Part shown: positions 13,047-25,000 of the stretch, one piece after another
Position numbering within the stretch: the stretch's first letter is position 1
Layout: every line of letters begins with the position of its first letter
Source of the DNA: Diphasiastrum complanatum
Taxonomy: Eukaryota; Streptophyta; Lycopodiopsida; Lycopodiales; Lycopodiaceae
Assembly: GCA_029204225.1 (NCBI GenBank)
Contig: CM055097.1
Location: 56,128,699-56,192,698, forward strand
DNA: 64,000 bases
Reading direction: 5' to 3'
The notes under the pieces: model-generated
Seen by the model: the letters and a program-made list of their open reading frames with translations, nothing else
Databases searched by the model: none
What the model was told of the DNA's origin: nothing
Program-made: the position numbers and the translations under genes

Positions 13047-16000
13047 AAGCAAAATTTGTTATGTGGACCGCGAATTTGAAATTTTTTTGGCGATCCAGGA
13101 CCACGTTTGTGGTCCCAGATCGCCGGCATTCTGAATTGCGCGATCTGGAACGTGGTTGCAGCGGATCGCGATCTGCTGCAACTCTGAGAATAATACTATT
13201 TTGTCATAGGGAGTGTTTAGGTGCACGTTTGTGGACCATGTGTTGAATTTGATGGTGAATGAATACGGAGAGGGCACCTCCTTCACTTTTTCCTAATCAT
13301 AGGGGTAATTGCTGTTGACCTTGTTTTTTTCTTGATTATAACAAAATGATTTTATTTCGTCATATGGAGTGTTTAGGTGCATGTATGTGAACTAATGTGT
13401 TAAATTTGATAGTGCTTTTCCATAATCATAGGGTTAAATTGCTGTTCAGTTTGTTTCCTTCTTCATTATTACAAAATGATTCTATCTTGTCATTTATAGT
13501 GTCTAGGTGCATGTTTTCAGCATCTTTGGTAGAGACCTGCTTTTTGGATTTTTTACATTTTTTGGGAGGGAGATAGTTTCAAAAGGAAGGCTCACAATCA
13601 AAAGTAGTCTTTTGGATCACAGGTACTCAGCTAGGAAAATTTGCTAAGCTTGGTATAGGTCATCATTTTAGAGTCTGCAACATGGCAACATCGGGGGCTG
13701 CAGAAGTCCTAAGTAAAGATAGCCTTTTGGAGTGGGCCCAGAAGGACGAACGCCGCATGCTTCATGTTGTGTATCGTGTGGGTGATCTGGAAAAGACTAT
13801 CAAGTATGATGCTTGTGTTGCCTAACATTGCTGATTAGATCTTGTTTCCAATTTAGCTTTGTCAAAATATGCTTCTAATACTGTATCTTGTTGTCAAACA
13901 TTTAGACTCAAGGATAATAGGTCCTTCTGTTTATGGGCTTATAAGCTGGTCTTTAAACGGTAAAATCTCTAAATACATTCTGATGTCTTGAAACTGATCC
14001 GAATCTAAGATCGCTGGTTCAAATTTATGGATTTCTTGTGGGCTGTGTATTGCTGTTCTAGAGGAAGTGATATGTACTTTGGCTGCTGCAGATTTTACAC
14101 AGAATGTTTGGGGATGAAACTTCTGAGAAAGAGGGACATTCCAGAAGAGAGATACACTAATGCCTTTCTTGGTTATGGTCCAGAGGAGACTCATTTTGTT
14201 GTTGAACTGACCTATAGTAAGTTGGATAAACATGTCGGAGCCAGATTAATATTCATATGCTATTTAATTGAAGTTTGACATTGTCGAAGTATTGTTTTTG
14301 CATGAAGTTTCTTGATGTTCTGAAACTGTCACTTATTCTGATGACGTTGAGGACTAGCAGATTTGGGGGTGGACAAGTATGGCTCAGGGATTAGATTTAT
14401 GTATGAAATTGTTGCTTATAACATTTTTTCTTTGTTTTGGAACAAGCAGATTATGGAGTGGACAAGTATGACTTGGGGACAGGCTTTGGACACTTTGGCA
14501 TAGCAGTTGAAGATGTATGTTTGTCAGTCTATCATATGTCTGTGCATAACGTTGTTCAGGATTGTCAATCTTCGGTTACAAGAGCAAGCTATTGAATTTT
14601 AGGTTGTAAGCAATGGTTAATTTTGTGCCCTATTGTTTTCCGCTTTTTCCACTTATTAAAAAGTTTTAGAAGATTTCATTTTGTGTTATAAGGTCACATG
14701 AGTATGCTGAACAACCTTGAGATTTTGAGTCGGGACTATGCAAAGGATCACACAAAACATTATCTGGGTAAGAATAGGGAGTTTGTCGCAGCAGATATCC
14801 TGTTAAACAATCATAGTTTTTCTAAAGGAATGGTTGGTTCGTGTTTAAGAAACATAATTGCACAGTGTTCTGGACCGTACATTCTGCAATGGTTCCAGAA
14901 TTTGGCATCCCTGGGGGAACATTCCTTTTGCAAAATAACAAAAAGGGGTCAGCAAATTTTGTCTTTGGTCATCTCAATCTGTGACTTGAAAACAATCAAA
15001 GAAGGTATCGATGAACAGACAACTTGCTGATAGATGCTAGGCATATACGTGTGCATGCCCTGCAAACTCACTTGTAGAATCTACATAGTATTTGACATGA
15101 TACATCATACATAACTCAGAAACATCTCTAGCCACTGCTAAAAACTGGTTGTTGAAATACGTACTGTGTTTCCATTCTTAAAACATAATCCCCAAGTTAC
15201 TAATATGCCTTGGGCAAAAAACTATAGTAGATAAACAACGTTGCATACTACTGAAACTTGGATGACAATGTAGAAGTGAATTTATATAAAACAGTGTCAT
15301 GAGAAGAAGTCTAGGAACTAATACACAAATGTCCTGACTTATGAGCCCTGCATAGCATTGAGCAGTAGTACCTACATGATCTGGGATGAATACGAAAGAG
15401 CTATAATCTCAAGACATCATCGTTGTCATCCTCAAATGACAACTGCTGTGTATCACTCAAAGATGAAGAAAATGTATGCAAGTGAATCTTCTGGAGACAT
15501 TTGTTTGACCCATGCTTCCCTCTGTCACTTTCTCAAGGCTGCCATGACCCCTCTTTGACCGTGATTCCTCTACCTGTGATGCTGCTGCTGCTGCTGCTGC
15601 TGCTGCATGCGTCTACATGCACATTGCAGATCCATTAGCCTAACTACCGAAATCTCTGGGCCTTTCTCTGCTCTGCAAGTAGGTGGTGTGGCCTATGCTA
15701 TAACTTGGAATAAAACCCCAACCCCCCCCCCCCCCCCCCTTTCCATTTCATTCTTGTCAATCTATTTGCCCAAGCCAGGAGGGGGGAGGGGGGGACACTA
15801 GTGGCATTTTTGCTGTTCAGATCCAGCTTCTCTGGCAGCGTGACAGCTCACTATGACCATTATGGTGACTCTATGCTAGTATTATCCTTTACAAAATACA
15901 TGGAGTTAAGGTATAGAGCCTCCCTTTCCTCAGCTTTGTCTCAACCTCATCCTTTCCCTCAAATGCTTCAATCTCCTTCTTAGCTCTAGCAATAGACCTG

Positions 16001-19000
16001 GTCATCATACTCTGCCTCCGCTCAAGTGCCATCTCACTTTGAAAAAAAAAACACCACACCAGCCTTAATGAGTCTGATGGCTTTTGTGCTGGGATCTGGA
16101 GAAAGAGTGAGAATAGTGCCATACAACTTTGCAATAACGTGACCAATCATAAGAGTTCGACATTTACTAGGATTTGTGGGATCACCATTTTTGTGTATGG
16201 GATGAATGATGTTATTGCACTAAGAAGAGGGAAAACCAGAGACAACGACCTGATGGAGTCAGGTGGCTAAGAGGGCTGACAGCAAAATAGCTGCATGGAT
16301 CAGTAATTCCAGACCATCAATATCCCTGGCTTTATAGGTTTGTTTTCTTGATGGCATTATAGACCATATCAGTAGTGAAGAAGGGTGAACTCAGAAGGTC
16401 TAGGGGAGATGGAAATGGGTGTGTCAGTATGAATCGTATATAAGGCGGTGGCATATCATTTCAGATGCGCTGGTCATCAAGGAGTGGAGGTGGAGCACGG
16501 AATGAACTCAGGCCAAAATGTGCTTGTGGAAGGACTGTAAAGAAGCCCAATAAGTCGTCTCTCTTCCGACTTGTCATAGGTTCGCTTCTTGCGGCGAAGT
16601 AAGCGGGTGGAGAGTAAAAGATGGGGTGTGTGCATGCGTGCTTGTTGGACAAGGTGATGGTGGGAACGACACTCGTCGTTATACTAAGTATGGCGTACTG
16701 ATCTGGACCTGGTAGGTTTGGTAGATTTGTGTTTGTGATTGTGAGGTTTGGAAGGAAAGGCTATTGCTATGGTATGGAGTGCTGTAGTAAGGAAGGAAGC
16801 TTCTGCTTCTAGCAAGCTGTGACATGGGAAGATGTCGAAGCAGTGGGATAAGCGAATGTTGATAAACTGGTGCAAGCGAGTGAGCAAAGAAGTATTTAGA
16901 TGCACAGTCCAGTTATGGGGGTGAGAACTGCTGAGATGAAGAAATAGTACCAAGACTAAAGGAAAGGAAGGAATTATCAGAGAGAGTTATACAAAAGTCA
17001 TGTATGACTGAGATGGGGATGATGGTGATCCCATGAGCTAATCAACAACACTATGTCTGCCATTGTGAGGATAACAAATATATCTGCTCGAATCAGGCCA
17101 AGGCCCCCAGGCCAGGGCCCAACAAAAAATGGCTAGCTCATGAGCTTCTCCTAGCTGCGATCGGGACTCTCTATAGGTGGTAATAGGGCCCAAAATACCC
17201 TTTGAGGTCCTGGCAACTCTCAAATCATCTCCATCAAGGGCATGTACACCTCGTCAGTAGGATTATAGAAGTTTGTTTGTCGTAAGGCTGTCCTGTAAAT
17301 AAAGTCATCAAATGAGAAAGACGTAACCTCGCTTTGCATATTTGATAATAGCCGTAGAAAGATCGATAGATGCAAGGTTAACCAATACCCTCCGCAAAGG
17401 AAGAGGACACTGGAGGGAAATAACAAGCTGCAACAAAGATGTCAGACAGGTTGAAAAACTAAAGCACAATAGCAAACGAAAGTAACCATACAAGATTCAT
17501 ACACAAAAATATATTAGCTGAATCGAAAAACTCTAATTACTGATCAAAATGTGCATACAATCAATCTACTCATAAGCGATTGTGCTACTATGCTCAGTCT
17601 CCGCAGACTTGCACTCATACAGAACCTAATGTTATAAAATGAGTGTGCTACAATGATCAGTCACGATGGACTTGCACACGTTCTGCCATCTCTCTGCCAT
17701 CAAATTCTCTACGTCCTTGAATTGTACAATGGTTTTCTAGATCATCATTAACAAATTTCCACACCTAGATTACGTAAATTGCCTAGATGGTAGTTTCAGA
17801 TAATTAAGAGTGGTCAAATTATTGATGAGGGAGAGTCAAGGGGGAGCAGAGAGCGAAGAGATCATCTAGGATGTGTAAGTCACAGGAAATATGTGAACTA
17901 CATTATGCTTTTATGAATATACTTGAGACAAAGGAGACACAGAAGAAGCTTCAGAAGAAGATTCATGGAGGCAGACCATGTGTGAGGAGAGTGCTTTGAT
18001 AATGAAGAATGAGACATGGGATCTCGTGGAGTTGCGTATTGGATGTAAATGGGTTGACTGGACAAATTTCAAATTTGATGGAACCATAGACAAATACAAG
18101 GCAAGGTTGTTTGCAAAAGGTTATGCTTAATCGGAGGACATTGATTATGAAGAAATCTTTGCACCAGTTGCAAAGATCAATATCTTGAGGATAGTTATAG
18201 CTTTGGTGACTTATTTCGTGGGACATTTAGCAGATGGATGTCAAAAGTGCTTTCTTGATTGGCTATCTTGAAGATGAAGTATATAGGGAGCAGCCAAAGG
18301 GTTTTGCGGTCAATGGAAAAGAGAACGTGGTCTGCAAGTTAAAGAAAGCTTTATAAGGCATTGATTTCCTTTTTCTCACGTTTTTGCAACTCTATCATTA
18401 AAATTCTGAGCAACTAACATAAATAGCTTCTGGTAGAGACCAATAACAAGCTAGAAAGGGAGGTGTGTTACTTAGGGTTAATGATCGTCAAATAAAGATA
18501 TAAGAGTAATCCCTTCAAGAGTGATTTTTGGATCATCAAGGCTTCGACATCCTATTCACCGCCTATTGGGGGAGGTGATCTCTTAGATACAAATTGTGCC
18601 TTGCTGTCCTAGAAGAAGACCTATTGTTCCATCTCCCTAGCTTCCTGAAAGGCTTTTTTGTGCTCTTGAACTTGTCAAAGGTGAGATCTTCATCTATGAA
18701 GATATGGGTGTTTCTGAGCTTGATTCACTACCAAAGGGCCTCATCTATTCTCCTGTCTGGTGAATGTAATGACCAGTGTGGTGTAAAATTTCTTTAACAC
18801 AGATAGCATTCAATCCTTGGCTTGCAAGCAGTTACAAAAACATTCAAAGAGGATGGATCTCTTCGTCTTCATGTATTGCCTGGGATCATGCATTTTATAT
18901 GTATACATGATGAGTGTAGTTACCAGCAAATGTGGCAAACTTTGCTAACGCGTTTGCAAACATTGCTCTAAGAAAACCCTAAAATTTTTGGGTGTGTTTT

Positions 19001-22000
19001 CTTTGTTTTCCTTTTTTTTGGGCTTGGATCTTTGTATGGGGATCTGGAACAAATACATTCTACATGCTATGTTATACACAGTACGGTATACAAAATAGCC
19101 TTATAATTTATACGTATTTCTGATTGACTTTACAACTTTACAATTAGTGATTAAACATTAGGCTACATGCTACACTGGTGACTGTACAAGAGGACACAAG
19201 CTTGAAAATTCTGAAGCAGTTACTCATTTTTAAAATCTGTCCTCATTGAACCACCAGCAAATGGGTTTGCAAACGCACAAATATGAGTTTGCAAGTTTGC
19301 CAATGCCAGCAAACGTGTTTGCTGGTTGACCATAAGCTTCTAGACCTTCGTTATGAAATTTTTTGGGTTTTCATGACCTGTTCTATCTTCCTAAGTGAAA
19401 GAGACTGTCTTGCCTTCCAGCTGGAAAAACAACCCAGCAGCACTTATAATTATAAGACAAATGTTCAGTAAGAGTTTTTGGAAGTTTTCATACCTTCGAT
19501 TCAAGATGTCCTGTCTTTGAAGCTGACCTGTTACTGATCATTTCAGGTTTATAAGACTGTAGAGCTGATTAAGGCAAAGGGTGGAAAGGTCACTCGTGAA
19601 CCAGGTCCTGTCAAAGGAGGAAGTTCTGTGATTGCATTCGTTGAGGATCCTGATGGTTACAAGTTTGAGCTGATTCAGAGAGGCCCTACACCTGAGCCTC
19701 TTTGCCAAGTGATGCTTAGGGTTGGAGATTTAGATCGTTCCATCAACTTTTACGAGAAAGTAAGTATACTTTATGAGAAAGTAAGTTTGCTAAGTTCAGA
19801 GTTTTATATACATTTGTTTGTATTGGGTCTGGCTGATGCACCCCTTGAAATAAATGGCAGTGAATTAATACCTCTTGATCACATAAAGGCTTGTGATAAT
19901 CTGAAGATGACTGACCTGGTAATTGTTCTTGAAGGCTTTTGGCATGAAGCTGCTTCGTAAGCGTGACAACCCTGAATACAAGGTAGTTTGAAGCTCTGTG
20001 GTTTTAATAACAGCTATAGTTTCACTTGTTTGGTGCTGGTATCTTTAGCCAAAGTAATTCCAGCAACATCAGATAAAATGCTAGCTAATGCTTGGCATAT
20101 TTGTAGCATATTCTATTTATTAAGTTTTGCCATCATTTGTGCAGTATACAATTGCTATGATTGGTTATGGTCCTGAAGATAAGACTACAGTCTTGGAGCT
20201 CACATATAATTATGGTGTGACAGAATATGACAAAGGAAATGGCTATGCGCAGGTACAATGAAAAGATTGGCCTCTTTTTTATGGGATTATTTGCTACTTG
20301 AAACTTTCACTGTAGAATACTAAATGCTTGGTTATTATCTTTTCTTTAAGCACAAAAGTCTATTTCCTTGTTTTTATTCATAATATTTTTACGTTACACT
20401 GTAGAGTCCTACAATGGGTTGAGAATTGGAGAGTCCTTCATGTCCTTGTCCTTAATGGCTTGCACTAGTTATTAAGAGTGATGAACTTTTGCATGAGCTG
20501 TAGTCGAAGACCTACTTCCAATTTTGGCATCTCTGTAGTTGTAGGGCTTATCTGGATAGTGCATTGGCTCATGGGAACTGATGGGCCTCGCTGCACAATA
20601 CTTGTAATTATTGCTAGACAATATGGCTGATTGGGCCCTTCTAGCATTAGGAGGAGGTCACTTAGTCTTATTACTATTGATTTTGGTGAGCTTGGTCAGT
20701 CTTATCATGCCTCTTTCCATAAATCATTGGACCCTACAGTCAGCTTCGAATAGGCGTATGCCTCTCGCTTAAGCAGATGGTTTGATCATCTACTTAGGTA
20801 TTTTGATTTGTCTATTTGTTTCTTTTTCCACCTATATCTTAAACCATGTGAAATACTTGAATGCTTCACCCTTATTCTGGAGAAGATTAATCCAGGTCTT
20901 CCACAATAGTCATCAACAAATACCATGAAGTAATTTGCTCCCCCATAAGACTGAGTTCTCATAGGACCACACAAATCTGTATGAACAAGTTCTAGAACAT
21001 TTCTCGCCCTGAATGTACGTGACGGAAATTTCTTCATATGATGTTTTCCTAAGACAGCTCTCACAAACCTTGTGATCAGAAACAACTTGAGGTAAACCTG
21101 TAACCATGTTGTATTTCCTCGAGTCTTGTAGACTTTCGTAATTCAGATGTCCAAATCTCTCTTGCCACAACTTACTCAATGATCCAATATCTGCAATGCT
21201 TGCATGATGACCCACCACCTGAGTTCGAAGTTTGTACAACTTTCCTGCAAGTACACTCTCAGCTAACACTTCATTATCCTTCCTCTTGATGAGACACCGC
21301 TCTTCATCAAATTGCACCACCATGTGTTGAATAGCTGATACTAAGAGTAAGTTCTTCTTGATTCCTAGTACATCAAGAACGTCCTTTTTGTCTCCAACCT
21401 TTACTGAAGGTAGTTGAACCTACATTTTACCGACTCCCTTCATATCATATGAGTAGTTGTCTCCCAACTTCACATTTGATCCATCATCTAGTTTTTGAAA
21501 CTAGACAACCACTCTTGCCTAGGCGTCATATGCTTCGAAGCTCCTGAATCAATAAACCAACACTCCTCTTCCTTCGAGAAGGGGTGAAGTAGTTAAGACG
21601 ACAATTTATCTTTTGAATTGAAGTCCTACAAAGATTGTAGAGAATCAAACTCTATAGGAAGCTTACACGGGTCGGAAACCAGATGTAAGTCATTTGAGAG
21701 TGTTTGGAAGTATTGCTTATGCTCACATACCTAAGGATTCAAGGAGCAAATTGGATTCTAAGGCGACCAAGTGATTATTCCTTGGATATGATAGTCAAGA
21801 GAAGGGACACAGGTTGTATGACTTGGAGGGTAAGAAAGTCATCATAAGTAGGGATGTGATCAATCCAAGTACCTAGAGTGACCTTGGTTGAGAAAGGAAA
21901 GAGGAAGGAGAGATCCAAGTATATGGGATACTTATTCACCTCCTACTTCACCAGGTAGGAAGCATCCTACATCATATATTAGAAGATTGCCTAGATGGTA

Positions 22001-25000
22001 CTATGAAACTATCAAGGATAGTGTCATTATGGAACAAGGAGAGTCTGGTACACAAGGAACTAGGAGATCTACTAGACTTGAAAAGCAACATGAAGATCAT
22101 GTTCGACAGGAGGATCGTCATAAGGATGGGCCATCTACTTTCAAGGGCAGTGGAGCCTACTGAAGAGCAAGTTGCGAATATCTTTACAAAGAAAAGTTTC
22201 AGAAGTTTAGAGAACTTCTAGGAGTAATAACAAAGTAAACATTAAGGGGGAGTTTTAGGAATTGATGTTTAATTTGTATCCTTGTTAGTTTGGCCATGCC
22301 TGCGTGCATATTGTAGGGGCCATTTCTATTTATAGTAAATTCTAGAGACCATATAGTTATTCGTGCATGTAGGTGGGTGCATCACTACAAGTGTAGAACT
22401 TGATTTTATTACTTAGTAAATCATTATGATTCTTTACCCAAAATAGATAATAATAGTGGCAATTAGCTTTTTACCTTTAGCTTTTGCTTTTTGGCTTGGC
22501 TTTTCACAAGCTGTAGAAGAAGTATTTAAGGAGATTGGCGCCCCACCATGATTTCATTCCATTTTGCTCACTCTTCTGTAATCTAAGTTCTCTTCATTTC
22601 TTATGCTAATCTTGGTGTGTGTGTGTGTGAGTTCTAATACGATTAGATAATCCTATTTAGAATTTGTAGATCAAATTATGACAATAGTTATCTACATTGA
22701 ACTCCTTAAGAAAAAGAGGTGGAGAGTGAGAGTGAGAGTGTAATTGGAAGTCAAATATTGAAATTGATTGTAGCTGTCTCAAAAAATTTGTTTTCTATTT
22801 TCCAATATTCAATTAGAATTTCGAGGAATCAAAGATTCTAAGAGGAAAGGTGGATGATAGTGTTACAATCCTACTTACTGCAAACCCCTAGGTGTCGGTT
22901 AACCACAAGAGACCGAACGATTCACGTTCCACCCCGCCATAGGACCTAATCCGGGTCCACCCACCGTGCCCTGGCCTGTGATCGTATCAAGCTGGATCCG
23001 ACCTCTTTCCCAGACGGCGTCCCATACCACCGCCTAGGCTCTCAGCCATCTCCTGCCTCACGCTAGCAATACATTCTGGCCGTGCACACGTGCTCCATCC
23101 ACCTCCTCCTAGGTAGATAGAATGGATGGCAAATGAGTCCTCCTCCCCTTGTATACCTCCAAGGAGAGAGACTCCAAGCCATGTGCACTCCTGGATCATG
23201 ACACGTGGCAACCATGCAGGTTCACGAGTGACCGGTCAAGTCTACAGGCCCAGTCATCGTCCAGTCTCAAGTTTGGGTTTGGGACCCAAGGGAGTTGGGT
23301 CCCTAACATTCCCTCTTCCTTAAAAAATTCCTTATCTAAGGAAGGAATCCAGGGAATCTCAGTTTAAGGTCATGTTCTTTCTCCCAATTATCGTCATCCT
23401 CGGATCTTCCTTTCCAATGAACCAAGTACTCAGTCACCTGCCGGTTACTGAGCCCATGTTGACGTACATCAACAATGGCCTGTGGTTCAGTAGGTACAAA
23501 GGATGATAGGTCTTCCAGTTGAATTACGTCCTCCTGAGGCATCAAGTCATCCTTTCCACCAAGTCGTTCCTTTAAACGACTAATGTGAAAAACTGGATGT
23601 ACCTTAACACCTTGAGGAAGTTCCAGCTGGTACGCATTCCGATGGAGTGTCTTTACTATACGGAATGGCCCCGTCGCTGAGTGCTTTGCGCTATTATACG
23701 CAAATTCAATCATTGGAAGGTACCTTTCCCAATCCGACTGTCTTCTGGAAACATATGCTCGAAGCATATCTTCCATAGACTGGTTTGTCCTCTCTGTCTG
23801 ACCATCCGATTCAGGATGATCTGAAGACCCCAAACTTAGAGTGGTCTCTAATTTCTCAAAGACCGCTTGCCAGAATTTGCCAGTGAACTTTGGATCTCGA
23901 TCACTAACAATTTCATTCGGCAACCCAAACAACCTGAACAACTTTTCCACGAAAAGCTGTGTAAGTTCAGAAGCTTTGACAGTTTGCTTGGTTGGTATGA
24001 ACTGCGCCATTTTAGTTAACCTGTCAACTATTACCCAAATGGCATCATTTTGCTTCCCCGTCCGAGGTAGCCCAACCACAAAGTCCATGGAAATGCTTTC
24101 CCACTTTCTTTCGGGAATTTCCAAGGGCATTAACAAACCAGCTGCCTTAAGTCTTTCAGCTTTGTTAACTTGGCATTGCGCACACTTGCGAACATATGCC
24201 TCCACCTGACTTTTTAAATTTGGCCAGTAAAAGTTCCTTTTTACTAAGTCAAGTGTCCTTTGAGCGCTAGGGTGCCCTGCACACGGGCTGTCATGACATT
24301 CATGCAGGATTTGGGCCCTTATATCATCATTTTCTGGCACACAAACTTTTCCATTCCGGAAAAGTAACCCATTCCTAATGGAATAGTCTCTTTGTATCTT
24401 GTCCTGAGGAGAAATCTTGGAATCCTGCATTCCAAGCTTATCACTAGATCTAGTAGACCCTGCCAGGACGTCTAGCCAAATACGACCGAAGTACCTATCG
24501 GTCTTACACAAATCTCTTAAGGACAAATACAACTCAGATTGGATCTCAGAAAAGCTTAATTGATTAACCTCTCCAATCCGGCTTAAGGCATCCGCGACAC
24601 TATCAATGTCATAATGAAATTCTTGGAGCATCTCTGACCATCTGGTCTTACGACCCCTAAGGTCGACCGCATCGTTAATATACTTTAACGCTTGATGGTC
24701 AGTAACTATGGTAAACTGGGAACCATATAAATAATGTCTCCAAACTTTCAGGGCATGAATAACAACAAAAAGTTCCTTGTCATAGGTGGAATACCGCCTT
24801 TGAGCAGGGTCCAACTTCTTACTTTCAAAAGCTACCGGACTACCATCTTGATATAGGACTGCGCCTATAGCATAGTCACTGGAATGCGTTTCAAGTACAT
24901 ATGGCTTGTTAGGATCCACTATGTGTAAATTAGGCGCTGTAGTTACACAGTATTTGAGGTTCTCAAAACTCTGATTCAACTCTTCAGTCCAAGTAACTGG

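Noticed and set aside
12911-13246. Open frames encoding long Leu-Ser or Arg-Glu runs (also near 5.5, 11.1, 36.2 and 63.5 kb)
   Set aside because: They are translations of CT/AG dinucleotide tracts, which lack stops in some frames; no flanking coding signature.
14698-15030. 110-codon frame in GLX1 intron 4
   Set aside because: No family signature and no splice-site support joining it to GLX1.
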